A stretch of 14,918 bases of DNA from CAUJGP01 sp964612425. Lineage in GTDB: Bacteria; Bdellovibrionota; Bdellovibrionia; Bdellovibrionales; Bdellovibrionaceae. Location of the stretch: contig CAZTDX010000076.1 in assembly GCA_964612425.1 (NCBI GenBank), forward strand, positions 1 through 14,918, given 5' to 3'. The notes below the pieces were generated by a model. It was given only the letters and a program-made list of their open reading frames with translations. It was not told the DNA's origin and did not search any database. Positions within the stretch are counted from its first letter, which is position 1, and each line of letters opens with the position of its first letter. A program made the translations under genes and the position numbers. This document shows positions 7,770 to 13,618 of the stretch, one piece after another.

Positions 7770-7808
7770 AATGACCTATTCAAATAGCCACTAGCTCAAG
7801 AGGTCATT
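7770..7808 (-). terminator. Stem-loop between the S51 peptidase gene and tilS
   Basis: AATGACCT and AGGTCATT form a perfect 8-bp stem around a 23-nt loop that can itself fold (CTAT/ATAG). It begins 12 nt after the peptidase stop on the minus strand. No T-run follows on that strand, so it may be a 3' stabilising hairpin or a weak terminator. T-rich DNA follows on the plus strand, but no plus-strand gene leads into it. Confidence 0.4.
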
Positions 7809-7820
7809 TAGATTTATACA

Positions 7821-8915
7821 TTATTTTTTTGATCGTGAGACAACTTCTCCAAAAGTGGGCTTATCTTTAACGGAGCCATCAACATACCAATATTTTGAGA
7901 TGCCTCCCACCCCACTCCATGTTTTAAAATTAAACTCAGCATTGGCAAAATGTGCACCTGAAATAGAATACACTTTTACGGCTTTTTTATTAGCAAACCA
8001 GTTTAGACTTGCTCCTGGCTTTAATCGCTCCACTTCAGCATTACCAATTAAAAAATGAACAGAGTTATTACCATACACCTTGGCCGTACCATTATCGTTG
8101 ATACAAACGGCGGTCCCTTCATCTGAACCTATTCCTTTTACATTGGTAGCATTTATTTTTCCAAAATTATTATATACCGCACGAGCCATAAATCCCAGGA
8201 GCCTTCCTTGCCTGTCTCTCTGAGAAAAATGGGTGTCAGTAACAACATTTTCCATGAAGTAGGGAGTAAGAAAACTTCGATCCAAAGTAATGAGTTGACC
8301 CGTCGGATTTAACATTGCATCCGCTGCCGTTACGTTGGATGAATTTAAATTTTCAAAATTACTCTTAGCCGTATAGTCTATGCCTCCTAAAATTGCCATC
8401 CCAGCGCTGGTACCCGCAAAAGGGATTTTTCTCTTTTTTAAAGCCTTTGTTAATGCTTTGCCAAGCTTAGTTCCATTAATACTGCTATAGTATTTATATT
8501 GATCTCCGCCAGCAAAAAAAATCATTTCTGCATTATCAACAATAGAAACAGCTCTGGCATTTGAGGCGTCTTCTTTGCTTTCAATTACTAAAGTAGAAAC
8601 AGAATTTACTTTTTTAAATCCGTGATGAGCCGTATCGTTAAAAACCCAAGACTCATACTCTTCGCGATCATCATCAGCTCGAATAATGACAACATCACCA
8701 CCATTGGCTCGCTTGATCATTTCTTTCCAGCCCTCGGCCCAATAGTCATCTTCTCCACCACCCGCTAAACAAACAATTGGGATTGTCGGTGGTTTTATGT
8801 CTTTTTTACTTCCGACGTGATAAATTTTAATAGCAAAAGAATGGGGGGCTAAGAATAGTAACAACAAAAAACAAAAGCTTTGCACTTTGAGTGACTTTAT
8901 TGTCGTCATTAACAT
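7821..8915 (-). CDS. Secreted cyanophycinase-like S51 family serine peptidase
   Basis: A 364-residue protein with a signal peptide (hydrophobic core about 13-23, likely cut after HSFA at 28). The mature part has S51/cyanophycinase hallmarks in order: CLAGGGEDD (49-57), GGDVVIIRA (72-80), FFAGGDQ (133-139), nucleophile loop GTSAG (168-172, Ser170), DTHFSQRDRQGRL (227-239) and GIGSDEGTAV (261-270). The family includes cyanophycinase (hydrolysis of the Arg-Asp storage polymer), isoaspartyl dipeptidase E and secreted relatives. Substrate cannot be read from sequence; beta-Asp-Arg polymer or isoaspartyl peptides are the best guesses. AAGGA lies 9 nt before the ATG. It stands alone between a stem-loop and a 281-nt gap, so it is probably a single-gene transcript. 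Confidence 0.85.
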   Translation of the reverse strand: MLMTTIKSLKVQSFCFLLLLFLAPHSFAIKIYHVGSKKDIKPPTIPIVCLAGGGEDDYWAEGWKEMIKRANGGDVVIIRADDDREEYESWVFNDTAHHGFKKVNSVSTLVIESKEDASNARAVSIVDNAEMIFFAGGDQYKYYSSINGTKLGKALTKALKKRKIPFAGTSAGMAILGGIDYTAKSNFENLNSSNVTAADAMLNPTGQLITLDRSFLTPYFMENVVTDTHFSQRDRQGRLLGFMARAVYNNFGKINATNVKGIGSDEGTAVCINDNGTAKVYGNNSVHFLIGNAEVERLKPGASLNWFANKKAVKVYSISGAHFANAEFNFKTWSGVGGISKYWYVDGSVKDKPTFGEVVSRSKK

Positions 8916-9196
8916 ATAATCACATCCTTTTCCCGTAGAATATAAATAATTTCGTTTGAACTTATGATTTTATTGAATTTTAAAACATATTATAAACGAA
9001 ATTTAAAAAAGAGAGAGGCAAACTTCTACTTATGTAAATTATATTTAGGAGTACGAATTTTTGTCTTCAAAATGCAAAAACCAATTCTATTGAGCAAATA
9101 AACAGTAACATTTTTGGCCTCAATTTGTAGTTTCTTCATCGAGAGCCCCATAAATACAGGTAATTTAGTTATTGTTCATTCGTCAGGCGGAAAAAA
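8916..9196. other. AT-rich intergenic region upstream of the S51 gene
   Basis: This 281-nt stretch has no convincing gene. It has two perfect minus-strand TATAAT hexamers (8989-8994 and 9038-9043), neither with a good -35 at 17 nt; TTGAAG followed at 17 nt by TAAATA, just upstream of the second TATAAT, is the best pair. An inverted repeat TTCGTTT (8951-8957)/AAACGAA (8994-9000) borders the first. A 41-codon minus-strand reading frame at 9026-9151 lacks a ribosome site. Confidence 0.4.
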
Positions 9197-9577
9197 CTAC
9201 TTGGATTGGGAAGAATGCGGCTTATTATCCTTACGGATGATCTCAATGTCGGCCGTAATTCGAAATCGATGGGTTTCTGCAAATTTAGAAAATTCATTTA
9301 CAAAATCAATTTTGTTTACGATTTGCATGATTTCTTTGCCCACCCTGTTTATTAAATCTTCTTTAGAGCGGTTTGCTTGCTGTAAAAGCAGATTCAGGAA
9401 TTCTTTAGGAAGCTTTAATTCTCCCAGATAGCCCCTGATATTTTCTTCAGTCATAAAGGCAGCGCCAACACCTGCTGCAAAAACTTTTTTGAGCGCTTCG
9501 CCAAATAGCCCGCGAGATTCCTCAGAGGCCTCTTCTCGATCTTCACCTTGCTTTTTTTGATCTTTTTTACCCGTCAT
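9197..9577 (-). CDS. Conserved phasin-like small protein, function unknown
   Basis: A 126-residue cytoplasmic protein without a signal peptide. Residues 1-22 are charged and low in complexity (KKDQKKQGEDREEASEE). Residues 23-50 form a hydrophobic/amphipathic helix with AAGVGAAFMTEENIRGYL, then LKLPKEFLNLLLQQANRSKEDL (split by a turn) and a helix to about 95. A short beta-like tail, RFRITADIEI (104-113), ends the conserved part. From memory, similar proteins with the same LP-KE spacing and a final ITAEI-like strand occur in myxobacteria and other deltaproteobacteria and are annotated hypothetical or phasin-like. It is the last gene of the pilZ operon, 52 nt after the SRPBCC gene, with a weak GGAA ribosome site. 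I cannot assign a function. Confidence 0.7.
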   Translation of the reverse strand: MTGKKDQKKQGEDREEASEESRGLFGEALKKVFAAGVGAAFMTEENIRGYLGELKLPKEFLNLLLQQANRSKEDLINRVGKEIMQIVNKIDFVNEFSKFAETHRFRITADIEIIRKDNKPHSSQSK

Positions 9578-9629
9578 TTGATTTCCAAAGTTTTAAATAC
9601 GTATTATTTATACCCTTAATTGAGAGGCA

Positions 9630-10061
9630 TTACTTACCATACAACTCTTGAACCCTTTTATGATAGGAACTCATCATTGCAGGTAAATTAACATTCACCA
9701 AAGCTTTAGCAATCGGACCCGGTACAAATAAATTAAAGGTGGCATCTAAAAAATAAGTGGCTCGACACTTTCCAGCTTCCTCTTGCAACTTCCAGGAGCC
9801 AACTGAGGTTTTAAACATATCTCCAGACTCTAACTCCCAGCTCACCTCTTGCGGGGCATTTTCTGTAAGCCATAAGTTATATTTAAAAGTTTTAATAACA
9901 GACACTTCAAATTCAACTAATTTTTTATTTCCTGATTTTTGAAGTACTTTCGTGCGGGAAACTTCATTGAGAAACTCAGGGTATTTCTCATAATCTGAAA
10001 TAATTTTAAAGAATTGATCAACACTACAGTTGAAAACTTCTGTTGTTTTTGCGCTTGCCAC
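9630..10061 (-). CDS. SRPBCC (COQ10/START-like) lipid- or quinone-binding protein
   Basis: The 143 residues fit one SRPBCC domain: starting strand and helix VFNCSVDQFFKIISDYEKYPEFL (split across 9-31), then beta strands with KLVEFEVSV (47-55), SWELESG, a GSWKLQEE strand, and the closing helix LVNVNLPAMMSSYHKRVQELY. The pattern matches the polyketide-cyclase/COQ10 subgroup, which binds lipids or ubiquinone in a hydrophobic cavity. Such proteins are often auto-annotated as RatA toxins, which nothing here supports. The start is GTG with an AAGGGGG-type ribosome site 5 nt upstream. It is the fifth gene of the six-gene operon, 64 nt after the zinc-ribbon gene. Confidence 0.8.
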   Translation of the reverse strand: MASAKTTEVFNCSVDQFFKIISDYEKYPEFLNEVSRTKVLQKSGNKKLVEFEVSVIKTFKYNLWLTENAPQEVSWELESGDMFKTSVGSWKLQEEAGKCRATYFLDATFNLFVPGPIAKALVNVNLPAMMSSYHKRVQELYGK

Positions 10062-10125
10062 CGAGGCCCCCTTTTATCTTAGATACTTTATACTATGAGG
10101 CATATTACCTTAAAATGACAAGGGG

Positions 10126-10422
10126 TTATTTTTTTGATAAATTCTTAAACAGAGCTTCTGCCTGAGCCTTTAAATCATCTTTTGATGAACCACTAACACC
10201 CGATTTTGAACTCATTTGAAAATAATCACAAAAGTTGGCTCGGTCCTTTTCTTTCACAACATCGGCTTGAGGCTCACGGCACTCATTATACGAATTACGA
10301 TCGTAAAAATGACAATTCATACAGACGTGAACATCAGCGCGACAGTGAGGACACTCTTCTCTGCGTCCGATCTCTGATCCTAAATTCAAAGTCTTTTTGC
10401 AAGAAAAACAAATGGCCGACAA
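10126..10422 (-). CDS. Small eight-cysteine zinc-ribbon protein, function unknown
   Basis: A 98-residue protein with cysteines at 5, 8, 24, 27, 34, 37, 48 and 65, enough for two zinc sites: CxxC pairs at 5/8 and 24/27 forming a ribbon, then CMNC (34-37) with C48 and C65. The CHFYDRNSYNECREPQAD segment and RANFCDYF (61-68) look highly conserved; I recall the same arrangement in uncharacterised deltaproteobacterial proteins. The C-terminal third is a Ser-rich linker and a short Lys-rich helix (KDDLKAQAEALFKNLSKK). The start codon is TTG, fixed by AAGGAG 8 nt upstream. It lies 19 nt after glpX in the pilZ operon. No catalytic motif is visible; a nucleic-acid or protein-binding adaptor is possible. 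Confidence 0.8.
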   Translation of the reverse strand: MSAICFSCKKTLNLGSEIGRREECPHCRADVHVCMNCHFYDRNSYNECREPQADVVKEKDRANFCDYFQMSSKSGVSGSSKDDLKAQAEALFKNLSKK

Positions 10423-10430
10423 TATAAAGT

Positions 10431-10436
10431 CTCCTT
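10431..10436 (-). promoter_or_regulatory. Ribosome binding site fixing a TTG start
   Basis: AAGGAG on the minus strand, 8 nt before TTG at 10420-10422. No in-frame ATG or GTG fits better, so the zinc-ribbon gene appears to start with the rare TTG. Confidence 0.65.
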
Positions 10437-10441
10437 GTTTA

Positions 10442-11404
10442 TTAAATACCAGGCTTAAATCTTAGATTATGATGTGCCTGAATGGTTCTCACCGTGCCTG
10501 TTTTCGAGCGCATCACAATGGATTGAGTTGTTGCTTGATCTCCTGGCAATAAACGAATTCCCTTTAGTAACGGACCATCAGTAATTCCGGTAGCACAAAA
10601 CATGACAGAGCCAAAAGCTAGCTCCTCAAGTTGGAATTTTTTATTTAATTCTTTGACTCCCATTTTAGTGGCGCGTTGCTTTTCTTCTTCATTTCTAAAT
10701 TTAAGCCGGCCTTGGAAATCTCCTCCCAAACAGCGCATCGCTGCTGCCGAGATCACCCCTTCAGGAGCACCACCCACACCCATAAGCAAATCAATGCCCG
10801 TCTCAGGCCATGCCGCAGCCACAGCAGCCGAAACATCTCCATCGCCAATCATTTGAATTCGCGCTCCTGTTTTTCGCACCTCTTGAATCAGATCATGGTG
10901 TCGAGGTCGATCTAAAATAACCACCATCATATCCCGTACTGGTTTTCGTAGCGCCTCTGAAACTCGATTAATATTTTCTGTGGGACTTAAATCTAAATCA
11001 ATGGCGCCCTTTGCTCCAGGGCCACAAGAAATCTTATCCATATAAGTATCTGGGGCATGAAGAAATCCACCTTTTTCTGCAACAGCAATGACAGAAATAG
11101 CACCCACGCCGCCTTTTGCACAAATTGTAGTTCCCTCTAAAGGATCAAGGGCAATATCTATTTTGGGCGCATCCTCTGTGCGCATTCCCACTTTTTCACC
11201 TATGTAAAGCATGGGAGCTTCGTCTCGCTCGCCCTCGCCAATCACTACAGTTCCATCGATTCGAACAGCGTCGAAGGCTTTTCTCATGGCATCGACAGCG
11301 GCTTTATCTGCGGCATTTTCATCACCGCGACCAATCAAATGGGCACAAGAAAGAGCAGCGGCTTCTGTGATTCGAACAAACTCCAAGGCTAAATTACGAT
11401 CCAT
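10442..11404 (-). CDS. glpX: GlpX, class II fructose-1,6-bisphosphatase
   Basis: Hydrolyses fructose 1,6-bisphosphate to fructose 6-phosphate, the committed gluconeogenic step. From the chosen start (MDRNLALEFVRITEAAA) it is 320 residues, typical of GlpX. Metal and substrate motifs are VVIGEGERDEAPM (53-65), DPLEGTT (87-93), the mid-protein GDGDVSAA and GVGGAPEGV, and a late FCATGITDGPLL. A longer frame opens at 11440, but the ATG at 11402-11404 has AGGAGT 6 nt upstream and matches where GlpX proteins begin, so the extra 12 Lys-rich codons are rejected. It overlaps the thioesterase gene by 11 nt, implying coupling. No class I FBPase is seen nearby. Confidence 0.95.
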   Translation of the reverse strand: MDRNLALEFVRITEAAALSCAHLIGRGDENAADKAAVDAMRKAFDAVRIDGTVVIGEGERDEAPMLYIGEKVGMRTEDAPKIDIALDPLEGTTICAKGGVGAISVIAVAEKGGFLHAPDTYMDKISCGPGAKGAIDLDLSPTENINRVSEALRKPVRDMMVVILDRPRHHDLIQEVRKTGARIQMIGDGDVSAAVAAAWPETGIDLLMGVGGAPEGVISAAAMRCLGGDFQGRLKFRNEEEKQRATKMGVKELNKKFQLEELAFGSVMFCATGITDGPLLKGIRLLPGDQATTQSIVMRSKTGTVRTIQAHHNLRFKPGI

Positions 11405-11849
11405 AGTGTGACTCCTGATTTTTTTTCGCTTCTTCTTCAAAAAAGCTTAATAATTCCTTAGGAGGTTTAATTGGCTGCATTTTATTATTTACGCAAGCAA
11501 GAACCACAACTCCCTGCAACACTATTGGACCTTCAGTAGCAGAGCCCTCCTGTTGAGTGTCCCTTAATGCTCGAATATTAGCCTCAAAACGAAATCGACT
11601 CCGGTTTTGCACTAAATGCAGCTCAACTTCAAAGCGATCTCCCCAGCGAAGTGGAGATTTATAGCTGGCTTCCACATCTAAAACGGCGAATACACAATCA
11701 GCCTCAGTACCATGCAGATGAATCAGGCCTGTTTGTCGCAGCCATTCAAAACGTGCCTCTTCCATATAACGAATATAATTTGAATGATGAACAACTCCCA
11801 TCAAATCAGTTTCATAGAGATGAACGGGACGAGAATATTTAAATGCCAT
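11394..11849 (-). CDS. YbgC-like acyl-CoA thioesterase (hotdog fold)
   Basis: A 151-residue 4HBT-family protein. The diagnostic N-terminal signature YETDLMGVVHHSNYIRYMEEAR (split across residues 12-33) has the catalytic Asp15 and the following GVVHHSNY, then the long hotdog helix FEWLRQTG. Later strands include SYKSPLRWGDRFEVELHL and the VVLACV strand. The family hydrolyses short- to medium-chain acyl-CoA or acyl-ACP thioesters. YbgC often sits with tol-pal genes; here it lies 12 nt after a PilZ gene and overlaps glpX by 11 nt, so the context gives no substrate clue. Ribosome site weak (GCGGAA). Confidence 0.9.
   Translation of the reverse strand: MAFKYSRPVHLYETDLMGVVHHSNYIRYMEEARFEWLRQTGLIHLHGTEADCVFAVLDVEASYKSPLRWGDRFEVELHLVQNRSRFRFEANIRALRDTQQEGSATEGPIVLQGVVVLACVNNKMQPIKPPKELLSFFEEEAKKNQESHYGS
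11411..11416 (-). promoter_or_regulatory. Ribosome binding site fixing the glpX start
   Basis: AGGAGT on the minus strand with 6-nt spacing to ATG at 11402-11404. It lies inside the end of the thioesterase coding sequence and sets the glpX start 36 nt downstream of the longest possible frame. Confidence 0.75.
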
Positions 11850-11861
11850 ATTTTATTTCCG

Positions 11862-12593
11862 CTATATTCCAAGTTTCTTTTTTTGAATTAAGTCAAAAAC
11901 GACTTGAATATCTTCTTTGCCTTCAGGAATACGGTTCAACAATCTTTGTAATCGCTCCAGCCATCCATGCCCTAACGAGAGTTTTTGTTCGGCGAAGTTT
12001 TTAATCATAAATGGGCCACCATAACCTTGAGCTTCATCGGCTGTGCTCGCCGATCGAGCTACGCGAAAGCTTCCGTCTTCATAAACCAAAACAGAGTTGT
12101 CGTATTCAATGTAAGCTTTAACAATACTATGCCCATCTTTCCACAAAAATAAATTGGTATCAAAAGGGCCATGATACCAAACATCACATTGAAGACTACT
12201 ATGAAGTAGGTGGGGTGACAGTTTGCGAATATTATCTGAAACAATAAGATCTTTCATAACCTGATCAATTTTAATTCGCCCCTCGGGGCTGGTAGAGTCG
12301 ATACGAAATCCAAGGATTTGAGCTGTTTTACGAACCACTCTCACCGAGAGCGGTATTTGTTGTTGACCTTCTCCAGGTAAAAGCAAATGAGCCTCAAGAT
12401 AGTCACCTAATTTGACTGAGTCTAAAAAACCTTGGCTGCTAATAGCGAGTCCAGAATAGCTTAAATCTAGGACTTGAGACTTCCCGCCTTTGGGCCATAA
12501 AAACTGAAGCCCTTCAAGCCGATGGTACTGGTCATCAGGATGGGCTAATAAAAGACGCGGAAACTTTCGGCGATCAATCCCTTCGACGCTCAC
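11862..12593 (-). CDS. PilZ domain protein with unassigned C-terminal region
   Basis: A 243-residue cytoplasmic protein. The N-terminal part shows the c-di-GMP-binding PilZ signature: RxxxR at R9-R13 (RRKFPR) and DxSxxG at D43/S45/G48 (DLSYSGLAI), followed by strands to about 105 including VRVVRKTAQILGFRI. Residues 120-243 match no family I know: DVWYHGPFDTNLFLWKDG (138-155), a VKAYIEYDNSVLVYEDGSF beta segment, then helices GWLERLQRLLNRI and QVVFDLIQKK. It starts with GTG, with AAGGGGAG 4 nt upstream. It is the first gene of the six-gene operon and reads away from pgsA under a promoter whose -10 overlaps that of pgsA. A c-di-GMP-responsive adaptor is likely; its target is unknown. Confidence 0.85.
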   Translation of the reverse strand: MSVEGIDRRKFPRLLLAHPDDQYHRLEGLQFLWPKGGKSQVLDLSYSGLAISSQGFLDSVKLGDYLEAHLLLPGEGQQQIPLSVRVVRKTAQILGFRIDSTSPEGRIKIDQVMKDLIVSDNIRKLSPHLLHSSLQCDVWYHGPFDTNLFLWKDGHSIVKAYIEYDNSVLVYEDGSFRVARSASTADEAQGYGGPFMIKNFAEQKLSLGHGWLERLQRLLNRIPEGKEDIQVVFDLIQKKKLGI

Positions 12594-12655
12594 AACACTC
12601 CCCTTTCAAACAATTACTATTGATCATTGGTGAGCCCACATTTAAAATCAAGCAT

Positions 12656-12684
12656 TTGCTAAAAACGTTAATCATTATTATAAT
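12656..12684 (+). promoter_or_regulatory. Sigma-70-type promoter of pgsA
   Basis: TTGCTA (12656-12661), exactly 17 nt, then perfect TATAAT (12679-12684). The predicted start near 12691 gives a leader of about 110 nt that holds a nested stem-loop. The -10 overlaps the pilZ -10 on the other strand. Confidence 0.65.
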
Positions 12685-12705
12685 GAAATTGTTTTCAAAA
12701 CTCAA
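12677..12705 (-). promoter_or_regulatory. Sigma-70-type promoter of the pilZ operon
   Basis: Minus-strand TTGAGT (12700-12705), exactly 17 nt, then perfect TATAAT (12677-12682). The predicted start near 12670 leaves a leader of about 77 nt before the GTG of pilZ. The -10 shares four base pairs with the opposing pgsA -10. Confidence 0.6.
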
Positions 12706-12760
12706 AAACTCCTTTTATTTAGATCAAAACGTCTAAAAAAGCGGGGTCAATAGGAGTTTT
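12704..12760 (+). promoter_or_regulatory. Nested stem-loop in the pgsA mRNA leader
   Basis: Outer arms AAAACTCC (12705-12712) and GGAGTTTT (12753-12760) are perfect complements. Inside them TTTAGA (12718-12723) pairs with TCTAAA (12732-12737) around an 8-nt loop, extendable by three U-A pairs past a bulged A. The right outer arm contains a GGAG that could act as a ribosome site, but no start codon follows at a useful distance; the real site for pgsA is AAGGAG at 12791-12796. I recognise no known riboswitch. It may be a leader regulator or an mRNA-stability element. Confidence 0.4.
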
Positions 12761-12801
12761 ATCGTCAACATCTTTAATTTAAGTGGAACAAAGGAGCCCC
12801 A

Positions 12802-13389
12802 GTGAGCGAACCTCATTTATCCGAACACGCTTGGCAAAAAAAGCTCCCTATGTGGATTACCCTGAGTCGTATTGCATTGGCACTCCCCATTTTGTTACTC
12901 CTTAGTGATGGCCATGTTTTTATGAATTGGATGGCTTGTTTTTTATTTATTTTAGCCAGCCTTACTGATTATTATGATGGTTATTTTGCTCGAAAATACA
13001 ATGCGACAACCAATATGGGTAAGTTTATGGACCCTGTTGCGGATAAAATTCTTGTTTCGTCAGTTTTAATTATTTTTGTCGTCCAAAAGTTAGTTGATCC
13101 TTATATGGTGGCCTTAATCATTACACGAGATACTTTGATTGGTGGTTTGCGATCTGTAGCCGCTGCTGATCAAATAGTCATCGACGCTAAGCCCGCTGGA
13201 AAATGGAAAACCGCCCTACAAATGAGCGCAATTCCCTTTATCATCCTCGGTCCACAAACTTGGGAATATTTAAAAATAAACTTCCCAATTCATCAAATTT
13301 CCTATTTTGCCCTCTGGGTAAGCACATTGCTGAGCCTCACGAGTGGGTGGGAGTATTTTCGAGGTTATAAAAAAGCTTTACAAAAATGA
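12802..13389 (+). CDS. pgsA: PgsA-type CDP-alcohol phosphatidyltransferase
   Basis: Most likely phosphatidylglycerophosphate synthase, which joins CDP-diacylglycerol and glycerol 3-phosphate in the inner membrane as the first step to phosphatidylglycerol. The 195-residue length is normal. The complete family motif is present: D56, D59, G60, A63, R64, G73, D77 and D81 (DYYDGYFAR...GKFMDPVADK). Several hydrophobic segments (about 26-36, 43-54, 83-95, 133-180 in parts) fit a multi-helix membrane enzyme. The start is GTG with AAGGAG 5 nt upstream. Related CDP-alcohol transferases (cardiolipin or phosphatidylserine synthase) share the motif, but the length and N-terminal TLSRIALALPI favour PgsA. 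tRNA-Gly follows it on the same strand. Confidence 0.9.
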   Translation: MSEPHLSEHAWQKKLPMWITLSRIALALPILLLLSDGHVFMNWMACFLFILASLTDYYDGYFARKYNATTNMGKFMDPVADKILVSSVLIIFVVQKLVDPYMVALIITRDTLIGGLRSVAAADQIVIDAKPAGKWKTALQMSAIPFIILGPQTWEYLKINFPIHQISYFALWVSTLLSLTSGWEYFRGYKKALQK

Positions 13390-13392
13390 GTA

Positions 13393-13421
13393 TTGACAGA
13401 AAGTCAGAGCCTGATTAAACA
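13393..13421 (+). promoter_or_regulatory. Candidate promoter of tRNA-Gly
   Basis: A perfect -35 TTGACA (13393-13398), 17 nt, then TAAACA (13416-13421), a poor -10. The predicted start near 13428 leaves about 15 nt before the tRNA. It begins right after the pgsA stop, so the tRNA may be made both alone and by readthrough. Confidence 0.5.
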
Positions 13422-13442
13422 CTTGTCTCCACATCTTGTTTT

Positions 13443-13518
13443 GCGGGAATAGCTCAGTTGATAGAGCGTCGCCTTGCCAAGGCGAAGGTCGCGGGTTTGA
13501 GCCCCGTTTCCCGCTCCA
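13443..13518 (+). tRNA. tRNA-Gly, anticodon GCC
   Basis: A 76-nt cloverleaf with encoded CCA. The acceptor stem GCGGGAA pairs with TTCCCGC (13508-13514), the D stem is GCTC/GAGC, the anticodon stem TCGCC/GGCGA holds loop TTGCCAA (anticodon GCC at 13476-13478), the T stem GCGGG/CCCGT includes one G-U pair, and the discriminator is T73. It closely resembles E. coli tRNA-Gly(GCC). Position 19 in the D loop is A (13461) and position 56 in the T loop is T (13498), replacing the near-universal G19 and C56; an A-U pair would keep the elbow contact. Only a weak CCAA/TTGG stem followed by a T-run (13540-13545) suggests a terminator. Confidence 0.97.
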
Positions 13519-13618
13519 ATTTTCTAAGGTTGGAAAGTCTTTTTTATAACTACTTCAAGTTTATTTTAATTTTGTATTTACAGACTCTTTTTTAATATTT
13601 TTATTACGATACGGTACT

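Noticed and set aside
9026..9151. Minus-strand 41-codon basic reading frame
   Set aside because: No Shine-Dalgarno before either possible ATG and no recognisable pattern; AT-rich DNA easily yields such frames.
9140..9199. Terminator after the phasin-like gene (six T right after the stop)
   Set aside because: No stable stem precedes the T-run.
9114..9431. Plus-strand open frame of 105 codons
   Set aside because: It mostly overlaps the minus-strand phasin-like gene, lacks a ribosome site and encodes Ser/Phe-rich sequence typical of an antisense shadow. The same holds for the other opposite-strand or shifted frames inside tsaE, pdxJ, glmM, cdaA, ftsH and glpX.
9630..10061. RatA-type toxin assignment for the SRPBCC protein
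   Set aside because: RatA and COQ10 homologues share the same fold; no antitoxin partner is adjacent and the gene sits in a housekeeping-like operon.
10442..11440. Longer glpX frame with 12 extra Lys-rich residues
   Set aside because: The ATG at 11402-11404 has a strong AGGAGT with 6-nt spacing and matches the family's normal N-terminus; the extension lies within the thioesterase gene.
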